From Rhodopseudomonas palustris (lineage in GTDB: Bacteria; Pseudomonadota; Alphaproteobacteria; Rhizobiales; Xanthobacteraceae): a stretch of 64,000 bases of DNA. Below the pieces are notes generated by a model. That model was not told the origin of the DNA, did no database searches, and saw only the letters and a list, made by a program, of their open reading frames with translations. The stretch spans positions 248,001 through 312,000 of the forward strand of contig NZ_QYYD01000003.1 of NCBI RefSeq assembly GCF_003591005.1, given 5' to 3'. Below are positions 42,158 through 50,617 of the stretch, in pieces (the stretch's first letter is position 1; the number at the start of each line of letters is the position of its first letter). The translations under genes were made by a program, and so were the position numbers.

Positions 42158-42513
42158 TGCGCACCTTGTATTTCGTCTCGACGGCAGTGTTCTGGCTCGC
42201 CGTGCTCGGCTTCTGGGGTGGTAGCGCCTGGGCGCCCGGGGCCCGGCAACCGGCGGTCGCGGCCGAGCGGGAGGTGACGGCGGCAGAGCTGGCCCGCCAC
42301 GCTACGCCTGCCGATTGCTGGATGGCGATCCGCGGCGGCGTCTACGATCTCACGGGCTATCTGCCCGACCATCCGTCGCGGCCGCAGGTCATCGAGCCGT
42401 GGTGCGGCAAGGAAGCCACCGAGGCGTACAACACCAAGACCCGGGGCCGGGCGCATTCTGGCGAAGCCGATGCCATGCTGCCGAAGTACAGGATCGGGCG
42501 GCTCGTGCCGTGA
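42154..42513 (+). CDS. cytochrome b5-like heme-binding protein, membrane-anchored or exported
   Basis: This 119-residue protein has an N-terminal hydrophobic segment (about residues 5-25, ending SAWAPG) and a cytochrome b5 fold: 'DCWMAIRGGVYDLTGYLPDHP' with one heme His in DHP, and 'RGRAHSGEADAML' with the likely second His. The ATGA overlap ties it to the flavocytochrome, so it is probably the periplasmic electron acceptor or shuttle. Bacterial cytochrome b5 domains in this setting are unusual. Confidence 0.85.
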   Translation: MMRTLYFVSTAVFWLAVLGFWGGSAWAPGARQPAVAAEREVTAAELARHATPADCWMAIRGGVYDLTGYLPDHPSRPQVIEPWCGKEATEAYNTKTRGRAHSGEADAMLPKYRIGRLVP

Positions 42514-42676
42514 GCTGCCGGCAATCGGATGGCGCAGACGTGCGCCGGTGCGGTTGACGAGCGCGTCAGCATTCTGTCAGCCGGCCCGGCCTAAGGACTT
42601 CACAGATGCGACGGCTGCGAGGCGGCCGGCGCGCCGTTGGCTTCGGCCGGTCCGTACCCGACATCGAAGAAGGCCC

Positions 42677-43789
42677 ATGCTCCGCGCCGTTACCATCATC
42701 ATGTCCGCCGTCTGTCTGACCGCGCCGCTCGCCGCCGCGCCAGTGCGCGCGGGTGACGAACTCGCGATTTCGGCGGTGCAGGCCGAGCGGGTCGGCATCG
42801 AGACGTCGCCGCTGGAGCAGCAGCCGGCGCCGGCCGGGCTCAGCTTTCCGGGCCGGATCACCGTGCCGCCGGATCGCACGAGGCTGATGAATGCGCAGCT
42901 CGGCGGCCGCGTCGAGCGGCTGCTCGTGCGTACCGACGCCGTGGTCAAGGCCGGCGACGTGCTCGCCGAAATCCAGAGCCCGGCGCTGGCGAGCGCGCAA
43001 AGCGAGTTTCTGGTCGCCTTCAACAAGGAGCGGCTGCTCAAGACCAATCTCGACCGCGAGGAGCAGCTCGCGCCTTATGGCGCGGTGCCGAGGAAGCAGG
43101 TGATCGTCACCCAGAGCGAATACGACCAGGCCCGCGCCACCGCCGCCGAGCGCCGCGCCGCGTTGCTGCATGTCGGCATGACCGAGGCGGCGATCGACCG
43201 GCTCACCGCCACCCAGAAGCTCGACCCGAAGCTGACGCTGATCGCGCCGATCGACGGCGTCGTGCTGGACAGCGCCACGATGCCGGGCCAGACCGTCGAG
43301 GCGCTGGCGCTGATCTTCAAGCTGGCGCAGCTCTCGCCGCTGTGGGCCGAGGTGCAGGTGCCGGCGCTGCGCGCCGAGGATTTCGCGGTCGGCGCCCGCG
43401 TCACGCTGAAGGGCCACGACTGCATCGGCCGCGTCGTGTCGATCGGCTCGAGCGTCGAGCCGACCTCGCAGACGGTGATCGTGCGCGCGCAGTTCGACGA
43501 GCCCGACACCGACCTGCGGCCGGGCCAGATGATCGAAGCGCAGATCGCGTCCACCGCCAGCGGCAAGACCGAATGGCGGGTGCGGACCGGCGCGATGGTC
43601 CGGCGCGGCCCCGAGGCCTATGTGTTCGTGCAGACCGACACCGGCTTCGTCGCGACGCCGGTGAAAGTCCGCGAGGAGCTGCCGGCCTTTGCGGTGGTCA
43701 GCGGCAGCTTCCGCGGCGACGAGCGCATCGTGGTGCGCGGCGTCGCGGCGCTGAAGGGCGCCTGGCAGGGGCTCGGCGGGGTCGAGTAG
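42677..43789 (+). CDS. CzcB/CusB-like heavy-metal efflux adaptor
   Basis: This 370-residue periplasmic adaptor has a signal peptide (to about residue 29, PVRAGDEL), 'GRITVPPDRTRLMNAQLGGRVERL' typical of metal-type adaptors, a long helical hairpin (about 115-175) and C-terminal beta domains. The ATG at 42677 has AAGG upstream; the same frame runs back to 42470 without a signal. It is directly followed by its pump gene. Metals are not identifiable. Confidence 0.88.
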   Translation: MLRAVTIIMSAVCLTAPLAAAPVRAGDELAISAVQAERVGIETSPLEQQPAPAGLSFPGRITVPPDRTRLMNAQLGGRVERLLVRTDAVVKAGDVLAEIQSPALASAQSEFLVAFNKERLLKTNLDREEQLAPYGAVPRKQVIVTQSEYDQARATAAERRAALLHVGMTEAAIDRLTATQKLDPKLTLIAPIDGVVLDSATMPGQTVEALALIFKLAQLSPLWAEVQVPALRAEDFAVGARVTLKGHDCIGRVVSIGSSVEPTSQTVIVRAQFDEPDTDLRPGQMIEAQIASTASGKTEWRVRTGAMVRRGPEAYVFVQTDTGFVATPVKVREELPAFAVVSGSFRGDERIVVRGVAALKGAWQGLGGVE

Positions 43790-46700
43790 ATGCTGGCGCG
43801 TCTGGTCGAGTTCTCGCTTGCGCATCGGCTGCTGGTGGTGCTCGCCACGCTGCTGCTGATCGGCGCCGGCATCGTCGCGGTGCGCGGCCTGCCGATCGAC
43901 GCCTTCCCGGATGTCTCGCCGGTGCAGGTCAAGATCATCATGAAGGCGCCGGGCATGACGCCCGAGGAGGTCGAAACGCGGGTAACGATGCCGCTCGAGC
44001 TCGAGATGCTCGGCATCCCCAACAAGACCATCCTGCGCTCGACCACCAAATACGGCCTCGCCGACGTCACCATCGACTTCACCGACGGCTCCGACATCTA
44101 TTGGGCACGCAATCAGGTCGCCGAGCGCTTGGCTTCTGCGATGAAGGACATGCCGGACGGCCTCTCCGGCGGCCTCGCCCCGATCACCACGCCGCTCGGC
44201 GAGATGTTCATGTTCACCATCGAGGGCGGCGAGCTGTCGCTGGCCGAGCGCCGCACGCTGCTCGACTGGACGATCCGCCCGGCGCTGCGCACGCTGCCGG
44301 GCGTCGCCGACGTCAACTCGCTCGGCGGCTATGTCCGCAGCTTCGAGATCATCCCCGACAATCTCGCGATGGCGGCTCGCGGCATTTCGATTGACACGCT
44401 GCAGAAGGCCGTCAAGGCCAACAACCGCAACGGCGGCGCCGGCCGTCTCACCGCGGGCGAAGAGGTGCTGCTGGTCCGCGTCGACGGCCAGGTGCGCACG
44501 CTCGACGATCTGCGCAACATCGTGCTGGCGTCGCGCGACGGCGGCATGGTGCGGGTGCGCGATGTCGCCGACGTCCGCATCGGTAGTATCACCCGCGCCG
44601 GCGCGGTGACGCGCGACGGCGAGGGGGAGGCGGTGCAGGGCCTGGTGCTCGGCCTGCGCGGCGCCAATGCGCGCGACGTCGTCGAGGCGGTGAAGAGCAA
44701 ATTCGCCGAGCTGCAGCCGACGCTGCCCAAGGGCGTCGTGCTCAACGTGTTCTACGACCGCGGCGATCTGGTCGGCCGCGCCATCGCTACGGTGTCGAAG
44801 TCGTTGATCGAGGCCGTGGTGCTGGTGATCGTGCTGCTGATCCTGTTCCTCGGCGACTGGCGCGCCGCATTGGTGGTGGCGCTGACGCTGCCGCTGTCGG
44901 CGCTCGCCACCTTCGAGCTGATGCGCTCGGCCGGCATGTCGGCCAACCTGATGAGCCTCGGCGGCCTCGCGGTGGCGATCGGCATGCTGATCGACGCTGC
45001 CGTGGTGGTGGTCGAAAACATCGTCTCGCATCTGGCGCACGACCGCCACGCCGCGCATGTGCCGCTGCTGCACCGGATCTATCAGGCGCTGCGCGAGGTC
45101 GTGACGCCGGTCACCTCCGGCATCGTCATCATCGTCATCGTGTTCCTGCCGCTGCTGACGCTGCAGGGGCTGGAGGGCAAGCTGTTCATCCCGGTGGCGA
45201 TGACCATCGTGTTCGCGCTCGGCTCGTCGCTGCTGCTGGCGCTGACGGTGATCCCGGTGTTGGCCTCGCTGCTGCTCAAGACCTCCGGCCATGGCGACAC
45301 CTGGCTGGTGCGCAAGATCAGCGCAGGCTACACGCCGGTGCTGCGCTTTGCGCTCCGCCGCGAGAAGACGGTGCTGGCGGCCGCGGTCGTTGCGCTGATC
45401 GCCACCGGGTTCGCCTATGGCCAACTCGGTAAGATCTTCATGCCGACGATGGAGGAGGGCACGCCGATCGTCAGCGTCGAGAAGCTGCCCTCGATCAGCC
45501 TGGAAGAAAGTGTCGATCTCGATCTCAAGATCCAGCGCGCGGTGATCGGCACGGTGCCGGAAGTCACCAGCATCGTCGCCCGCGTCGGCTCCGACGAGAT
45601 TGGCCTCGATCCGATGGGGCTGAACCAGACCGATACGTATGTGATCCTGAAGCCCGAGGCGGAGTGGCGGCGGCCGCACGACAAGGAGGCGCTGCTCGGC
45701 GAGATACGCAAGGCGCTCGCCGAATTCCCCGGCATCGGCTTTAGTTTCACCCAGCCGATCGAGATGCGGGTGCAGGAGATGATCATCGGCGCGCGCGGCG
45801 ACGTGGTGGCGAAGATCTTCGGCACCGATATCCCGACGCTGAACAGCCTCGCCGAACAGATCACCGCGACGCTGAAGACGCTGAAGGGCGCCGAGGACGT
45901 CCGCACCACGCTGAACAAGGGCTTCGAGTACTACAGCGTCAGGATCGACCGGCTGCAGGCCGGCCGGCTCGGGCTGGACGTCGACCAGCTCACGGAGGCG
46001 CTGCGCGCCCAGATCGACGGCGAAGGCGTCGGCATCGTGGTCGAGGAGGGCCGACGCACGCCGATCAGCATTCGCGGCAGCCAGGCGCTCCGCGAGTCGC
46101 CGGCGCGGCTGTCCGGCGTCAGCCTGGTGCTGGCCGGCGGCCAGTCGGTGCCGCTCACCAACGTCGCCAAATTAGAGCGGATCGATGGGCCGGTGAAGAT
46201 CGACCGCGAGAACGGCAAGCGGCTGGCGCTGGTCATGAGCAACGTCACCGGCCGCGACCTGGTCGGCTTCGTCGACGAGGCCAAGGCAGCGGTGGCGGCG
46301 CACGTCAAACTACCTGAGGGATACAGTATCGTCTGGGGCGGCCAGTTCGAGAACCAGCAGCGCGCCGCGGCGCGGCTCGGCATCGTGGTGCCGATTGCTT
46401 TGGCTTTGGTATTCCTGCTGCTATTTACCACCTTCGTGTCGCTGCGGCAGTCGCTGCTGGTGTTCATCAATATTCCGTTTGCGCTGGTCGGCGGCGTGTT
46501 CAGCCTGCTCGTCTCCGGTGAGTATCTGTCGGTGCCGGCCTCGGTCGGCTTCATCGCGCTGCTCGGAATCGCGGTGCTGAATGGCCTGGTGCTGGTGAGC
46601 TACTTCAACACGCTGCGCCAGCAGGGCCTGCCGCCGGACGAGATCGTGATGCTCGGCGCGCAGCGGCGGCTGCGGCCGATCCTGCTCACCGCCAGCATCA

Positions 46701-46870
46701 CGGCGTTCGGACTGGTGCCGCTGCTGTTCGCGGCCGGTCCCGGCGCCGACGTGCAGCGCCCGCTCGCCATCGTGGTGATCGGCGGGCTGGTGAGTTCGAC
46801 GCTGCTGACGCTGGTGATCCTGCCGGTGCTGTATCGGCGCTTCGGCATTGAGCGGGAGGCCCGCCAATGA
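43790..46870 (+). CDS. CzcA/CusA-type RND heavy-metal efflux pump
   Basis: This 1026-residue pump belongs to the heavy-metal (HME) class: 'FPDVSPVQVKIIMKAPGMTPEEVE' near the N-terminus and TM4 GMLIDAAVVVVENIV. It moves cations such as Zn, Co, Cd, Ni or Cu/Ag from periplasm or cytoplasm to the outside. The ATG abuts the adaptor stop. There is no outer-membrane CzcC-like gene. The metal cannot be set from sequence alone. Confidence 0.9.
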   Translation: MLARLVEFSLAHRLLVVLATLLLIGAGIVAVRGLPIDAFPDVSPVQVKIIMKAPGMTPEEVETRVTMPLELEMLGIPNKTILRSTTKYGLADVTIDFTDGSDIYWARNQVAERLASAMKDMPDGLSGGLAPITTPLGEMFMFTIEGGELSLAERRTLLDWTIRPALRTLPGVADVNSLGGYVRSFEIIPDNLAMAARGISIDTLQKAVKANNRNGGAGRLTAGEEVLLVRVDGQVRTLDDLRNIVLASRDGGMVRVRDVADVRIGSITRAGAVTRDGEGEAVQGLVLGLRGANARDVVEAVKSKFAELQPTLPKGVVLNVFYDRGDLVGRAIATVSKSLIEAVVLVIVLLILFLGDWRAALVVALTLPLSALATFELMRSAGMSANLMSLGGLAVAIGMLIDAAVVVVENIVSHLAHDRHAAHVPLLHRIYQALREVVTPVTSGIVIIVIVFLPLLTLQGLEGKLFIPVAMTIVFALGSSLLLALTVIPVLASLLLKTSGHGDTWLVRKISAGYTPVLRFALRREKTVLAAAVVALIATGFAYGQLGKIFMPTMEEGTPIVSVEKLPSISLEESVDLDLKIQRAVIGTVPEVTSIVARVGSDEIGLDPMGLNQTDTYVILKPEAEWRRPHDKEALLGEIRKALAEFPGIGFSFTQPIEMRVQEMIIGARGDVVAKIFGTDIPTLNSLAEQITATLKTLKGAEDVRTTLNKGFEYYSVRIDRLQAGRLGLDVDQLTEALRAQIDGEGVGIVVEEGRRTPISIRGSQALRESPARLSGVSLVLAGGQSVPLTNVAKLERIDGPVKIDRENGKRLALVMSNVTGRDLVGFVDEAKAAVAAHVKLPEGYSIVWGGQFENQQRAAARLGIVVPIALALVFLLLFTTFVSLRQSLLVFINIPFALVGGVFSLLVSGEYLSVPASVGFIALLGIAVLNGLVLVSYFNTLRQQGLPPDEIVMLGAQRRLRPILLTASITAFGLVPLLFAAGPGADVQRPLAIVVIGGLVSSTLLTLVILPVLYRRFGIEREARQ

Positions 46871-47169
46871 GCAGCGTCGTGCTGACCCTGATCGCGCCGA
46901 GCGAGCTGAAGGAAGGACTGGTGGCGGCGATGCTGGCGTATCCGCCGACCGCCGCGGCGGGCTTCATTGCGCGCGAAGTCGAGGGCTACGGCCACAATGT
47001 CGATTTCGACAGCATCCTCGAGCAGGTCCGCGGCCATACGCTGGCGGTGGAGATTGTCGTAGCACTGTCGGAAGCCGAGGCCCGCGGCTTGCTCGACGCA
47101 TTGGCCGACGAGCTGCCCGGCCGCGGCATCGCCTGGCGCATGATCGCGGCGAGCGGCGGCGTCCTGTAG
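46867..47169 (+). CDS. DUF3240-like small protein of the metal efflux operon
   Basis: This 100-residue protein overlaps the pump stop (ATGA). The pattern 'LTLIAPSELKEGLVAAMLAYP' and 'GFIAREVEGYGH' fits the DUF3240/PII-like small proteins seen beside RND metal pumps. It is cytoplasmic. A regulatory or metal-sensing role is suggested by the context but not shown. Confidence 0.75.
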   Translation: MSSVVLTLIAPSELKEGLVAAMLAYPPTAAAGFIAREVEGYGHNVDFDSILEQVRGHTLAVEIVVALSEAEARGLLDALADELPGRGIAWRMIAASGGVL

Positions 47170-47216
47170 CGCTCCGCGTTCGCGGCTTGGCGGGCGCGCA
47201 AGATTTGGATAGAGAC

Positions 47217-47741
47217 ATGCGAATATTGGAATTGAACGCGGGGCGCCGCTGGTCCCGTCGCGAGATCATGATGGCCGATTTGTCCCGTCCCAACGTGCTG
47301 CCCTGGCCGCCGATGCTGCTGGGCACTGCCGCCGTGCTGGCGATCACGCTCGGCTTGGTGGCGCCGTTGCCCACGACGGACGCCGGGTGGGTCACCTTGC
47401 CGGGCTTCGTGCTGCTCGTGCTAGGGCTCGGCCTCGACATTTGGGCGATCCTGACAATGCGGAGCGCCCAAACCAACATCCTGCCGCACCGCGGCGCCGA
47501 CCGGCTGGTGACCTGGGGGCCGTTCCGCCTCAGCCGCAATCCGATCTATCTCGCCAATACCCTGCTGCTCAGCGGCATTGGCCTCGCCTTCGGAAATCTA
47601 TGGTTTGTGGTCTTCGCGCTTGTGTCGGCCTTCGCGGTCGATAGGCTTGCGATCCGCCGCGAGGAGCGCCATCTCGCGCAGCGGTTCGGCCGCGACTGGG
47701 CCGACTACGCGGCTACTACGCCGCGCTGGCTGATCCGATGA
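47217..47741 (+). CDS. isoprenylcysteine methyltransferase-like membrane protein
   Basis: This 174-residue protein (ATG 47217, alternative 47268) has four hydrophobic segments and the PEMT/ICMT pattern 'GPFRLSRNPIYLANTLLLSG' followed by 'EERHLAQRFGRDWADYAA'. These bind S-adenosylmethionine at the membrane. In bacteria most such proteins have unknown substrates. It is 47 bases after the metal efflux operon and 22 bases before the rhodanese gene. Confidence 0.8.
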   Translation: MRILELNAGRRWSRREIMMADLSRPNVLPWPPMLLGTAAVLAITLGLVAPLPTTDAGWVTLPGFVLLVLGLGLDIWAILTMRSAQTNILPHRGADRLVTWGPFRLSRNPIYLANTLLLSGIGLAFGNLWFVVFALVSAFAVDRLAIRREERHLAQRFGRDWADYAATTPRWLIR

Positions 47742-47763
47742 GCCGCCTATCAGGGAGAGTTGC

Positions 47764-48156
47764 ATGACGACAAGCATCAAGCAGATGGTCGAAGCCGCCA
47801 ACGCCGCGGTGCCGCGCATCGATGCGGCGCAGGCGCGCGAAATGCTGGCGCAAGGCGCCGTGGTGATCGACGTGCGCGACGCGCCCGAGGTCGAGACCAC
47901 CGGCAAGATCGACGGCGCGCTGCACATCTCGCGCGGCATGCTGGAATTCCGCGCCGATCCGGAGTCGCCGATCCACGATAAACGGCTCGATCGCGACAAG
48001 CCCGTGCTGCTCTACTGTGCGTCCGGCGGCCGCTCGGCGCTGGCCGGCAAGGCCCTCAAGGATCTCGGATACAGCCAGGTCTACAACCTCGGCGCCTTCA
48101 AAGACTGGTCGGAGTCAGGTGGCGCCGTTGAAAAGCCGATCGAGGGCGGGATGTAG
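47764..48156 (+). CDS. rhodanese-domain sulfurtransferase
   Basis: This 130-residue single rhodanese domain has the active-site Cys in LLYCASGGRSALAG and the N-terminal 'VVIDVRDAPEVETTGKIDGA'. No signal peptide is visible, so it is cytoplasmic. It can carry a persulfide sulfur. It is near the BigR-like operon but in a separate transcription unit. Confidence 0.9.
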   Translation: MTTSIKQMVEAANAAVPRIDAAQAREMLAQGAVVIDVRDAPEVETTGKIDGALHISRGMLEFRADPESPIHDKRLDRDKPVLLYCASGGRSALAGKALKDLGYSQVYNLGAFKDWSESGGAVEKPIEGGM

Positions 48157-48202
48157 AGCGGGGGTAGTCCAATCGGGCTTGGTCCGAGCGTCTCTGCGTC
48201 TC

Positions 48203-48345
48203 CGCTCCCCTCCCCCTTGCGGGGAGGGGTCGGGGGTGGGGGGCCCCAGGCACCTGCGCCGCTGAGACTCCCAGGCACTGCGTGCGTGTCGCCCTCACCC
48301 CAACCCTCTCCCGCAAGCGGGAGAGGGAGCGCGCTGCGGGTTGGG
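48203..48345. repeat. CTCCCC/GGGGAG inverted repeats
   Basis: Hairpins CCCCTCCCCCTTGCGGGGAGGGG (48207-48230) and CCCTCTCCCGCAAGCGGGAGAGGG (48303-48327) flank a CACCCC/GGGGTG-rich centre, at the 3' ends of convergent genes. Confidence 0.6.
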
Positions 48346-48371
48346 GCGGACCGACGGGGGCTTGGGCGGGG

Positions 48372-48878
48372 CTATGCCCTGGCCTTCTTGGTTTTGGCTT
48401 TTGCTGACTTGGATTTCGCGGTCTTCGATTTTGCCGCTTTAGATTTCGCCGTCTTGGCGGCGGATGTTTTGGCTTTGGCGGCCGTCTTGGTCACCGTTTT
48501 CGGCTTCGCCTTCGCTGCGGCCTTGGCGGTCTTGGCCGTCTTACCCGCCGCAACCGACTTCTTCGCCGGCTTCGCGGCGGACCGTTTCGCCGCGGCCGTT
48601 TTGCCGGCCTTGGACTTTGCGGCAGCGGCCTTTGATCCCGCTGCTGCGCCGGTGCGCTTGGCGGATTTTGGGGCATCCATCAGGCCGGCTTTCGCCAGGC
48701 GCTTGCCGGTGGAGCCTTCCACGACGCTCTTCACCGCCTTCTTGGCGGCCACCTTGGTAATCGCTGCGGCGCCGTCGATCATCATGTCGATCAGGCTGTC
48801 GACCAGCTTCGGCTTGTCGGCTCCGCGGCTGTCCGCCGGCTGTGGGCTGGGCGCGTCGCGCTCGGGAGTGTCGTCCAC
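48372..48878 (-). CDS. histone H1-like Lys/Ala-rich protein
   Basis: This 168-residue protein has an acidic/neutral N-terminal third ('DSLIDMMIDGAAAITKVAAKKAV') and a C-terminal half of AAK/SKAAK-type repeats, resembling bacterial histone H1-like proteins. Such tails bind DNA or polyanions. The predicted pI is very basic. Low complexity makes homology uncertain. It is convergent with the rhodanese gene across an inverted repeat. Confidence 0.7.
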   Translation of the reverse strand: MDDTPERDAPSPQPADSRGADKPKLVDSLIDMMIDGAAAITKVAAKKAVKSVVEGSTGKRLAKAGLMDAPKSAKRTGAAAGSKAAAAKSKAGKTAAAKRSAAKPAKKSVAAGKTAKTAKAAAKAKPKTVTKTAAKAKTSAAKTAKSKAAKSKTAKSKSAKAKTKKARA

Positions 48879-48977
48879 TGGTGATCCTCCGCAGTGTCAA
48901 ACCGTCCAGGGCGCCATGATCTACAGGAACGATGCCGCGCGACGGCTTTTGACGTGATGACAACAAGGTATCAGCAG

Positions 48978-49172
48978 ATGTCGGAAATCATCACTTTGTT
49001 CCAGCTTGCCGCGCCGGTGTCGGTGCTTTTGGCGCTGGGTGTTGCAGCTGTGCTGGCCGTTACGCTGCTGCTGCGCCGCTTCGGCAGGCCGCTGCTGCGC
49101 CGGCCGCGCGTCGTGACGGTCGCGCGCCACCGGGAATTGCTGCGGCAGATGGAAACACGCAGAAGGGACTAA
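48978..49172 (+). CDS. small membrane protein with basic tail
   Basis: This 64-residue protein has one hydrophobic helix (about residues 5-32) and a strongly basic tail (RRFGRPLLRRPRVVTVARHR). ATG 48978 is preceded by AAGG; an upstream ATG at 48957 is in frame. The function is unknown. Confidence 0.6.
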   Translation: MSEIITLFQLAAPVSVLLALGVAAVLAVTLLLRRFGRPLLRRPRVVTVARHRELLRQMETRRRD

Positions 49173-49178
49173 GTCACC

Positions 49179-49643
49179 TCAACGCGTCAGGAATTTCCAA
49201 GCCACCACGATCGCCACCAGCACGGCGAAGATCAGTAGCGCCGGGATCGGCTTGCGTCCGCCCGGCGGCAGCGGCCGGGCGCCGCGGTCGGCCGGGCGCG
49301 CCGGCGCGGGCTTCGGCTTCGGCGGCTTCTGAAAGCGCACCACATTATCGACCGGCGCCTCGCCATCATTCGCCGGCACGACGCGCGGCTCGGGCTCCGG
49401 CGCGTCGCCGGTGCCGCCCATGTCGCTGTAATAGGCCTGATAGGTCTCGCGCACCGCGATCGTCTTGGATTCGATCTCGCTCATCCGGTCGAGCCGTTCG
49501 CGATAGCCGTTCAGCACCTGCTGGGCGTTGTCCGGCAGGCTGTCGAAGCTGCCCAGCTTGGCCATCATCAGCCAGGTGGCGAAGTCGGCCTCGGCCCGGG
49601 TGCGGGCCTTGCGCGCAATGGTGGTGCTGGGCTTGGCGGCCAT
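49179..49643 (-). CDS. C-tail-anchored hypothetical protein
   Basis: This 154-residue protein has a cytoplasmic helical part (about residues 10-80, including 'FATWLMMAKLGSFDSLPDNA'), a Pro-rich linker (about 85-130, KPPKPKPAPARP) and a C-terminal membrane helix (about 133-151). Start 49643 has GGAG upstream. The family is unrecognised. Confidence 0.65.
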   Translation of the reverse strand: MAAKPSTTIARKARTRAEADFATWLMMAKLGSFDSLPDNAQQVLNGYRERLDRMSEIESKTIAVRETYQAYYSDMGGTGDAPEPEPRVVPANDGEAPVDNVVRFQKPPKPKPAPARPADRGARPLPPGGRKPIPALLIFAVLVAIVVAWKFLTR

Positions 49644-49828
49644 GGTGCTCCGATCGGTCGTCTCTCCGGATCGCTCGGATTGATGGCGATCATGCGACCA
49701 TTCGTTTGAATAGCCCAAAACAACTTCCGGTGTCAGCACTCGTCCGGCTCGATGCAAATCTCTCCGGCGCTCTGGCGGATCACCGGTATGATCGCTACAT
49801 TGCGACGGCGAGGCTGCGTTTCGCGTCA

Positions 49829-49970
49829 GGAGCCATATATCCCCGGGGCCTTATCGATCCTTCCGGGAACTGTCTCTGGCCGGGTCCGTGGACCCGGTCA
49901 CATGGTGCCCACCTACTTTCGTAGGGAACTCCGGGATCGAGCGCTTCAACGGTTATCGTGGCTTCGCACT
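49829..49970 (+). ncRNA. ssrS: 6S RNA
   Basis: The region upstream of the 5-FTHF cyclo-ligase gene has the alphaproteobacterial 6S pattern: an outer stem AGCCAT (49831-49836) with GTGGCT (49958-49963), an inner strand ATCGATCCTTCCGGGAACTG paired imperfectly with GGAACTCCGGGATCGAGC, and a terminal hairpin GGCCGGGTCC / GGACCCGG. The linkage to the cyclo-ligase gene (ygfA/fthC) is conserved in proteobacteria. 6S RNA binds housekeeping-sigma RNA polymerase. End points are approximate. Confidence 0.8.
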
Positions 49971-50027
49971 CCTTTCCCTGCCGATGCTCGCAGTTTCCCT
50001 GACAGGCGCGCCTGCCTATAAGCGGGT

Positions 50028-50615
50028 ATGTCCGAGCTGACCGACGCCCCTAGCAAGAATGATCTTCGCACCGCCGCCCTGGCCCGCCGCCAGGCGCTGA
50101 GTGCGGCCGAGCGCGATGCCGCTGCCGCGGCGATCGCAGCGCGCGGCCTGCCGGTCGAACTGACGGCTGATGCGGTGGTTTCCGGCTACGCGCCGATTCG
50201 CGGCGAGCTCGACCCCCATCCGCTGATGCAGGCGCTGGGGGCGCGCGGCGCCCGGCTGGCGCTGCCGGCGGTCGAGCAGCCGGGTCAGCCGCTTCGTTTC
50301 CATGCCTGGCAGCCGGGTGACGCGATGATCCGCAGCCCGCTCGGCATCGACGAGCCGCGCCGCGACGCGCCCGAACTGATCCCCGACATCCTGCTGGTGC
50401 CGCTCGCGGCGTTCGATACGCTCGGCCATCGCATCGGCTACGGCGCCGGCTATTACGATCGTACGCTCGAGGCGCTGCGCGCGGCGCGCCCGATCGTCAC
50501 CGTCGGCCTCGCCTTCGCGGTGCAGCAAATCGCGGCGGTGCCGGCCGCGGCCCACGACGTGGCGCTGGATTATGTGCTAACCGAGCGGGAGACGCTCAAC
50601 TTCCGGAGTCGATAG
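50028..50615 (+). CDS. ygfA: 5-formyltetrahydrofolate cyclo-ligase
   Basis: This 195-residue folate enzyme converts 5-formyl-THF and ATP to 5,10-methenyl-THF. The family motifs are 'ALARRQALSAAERD' at the N-terminus, 'ILLVPLAAFDTLGHRIGYGAGYYDRTL' near residues 122-148, and 'VGLAFAVQQI'. The 6S RNA lies directly upstream and the YmdB-type gene follows by two bases. Confidence 0.93.
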   Translation: MSELTDAPSKNDLRTAALARRQALSAAERDAAAAAIAARGLPVELTADAVVSGYAPIRGELDPHPLMQALGARGARLALPAVEQPGQPLRFHAWQPGDAMIRSPLGIDEPRRDAPELIPDILLVPLAAFDTLGHRIGYGAGYYDRTLEALRAARPIVTVGLAFAVQQIAAVPAAAHDVALDYVLTERETLNFRSR

Positions 50616-50617
50616 GT

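Noticed and set aside
42566-45679. A 1037-codon minus-strand frame opposite the metal efflux genes
   Set aside because: It is a shadow of two well-supported plus-strand genes with no ribosome-binding site or family motif.
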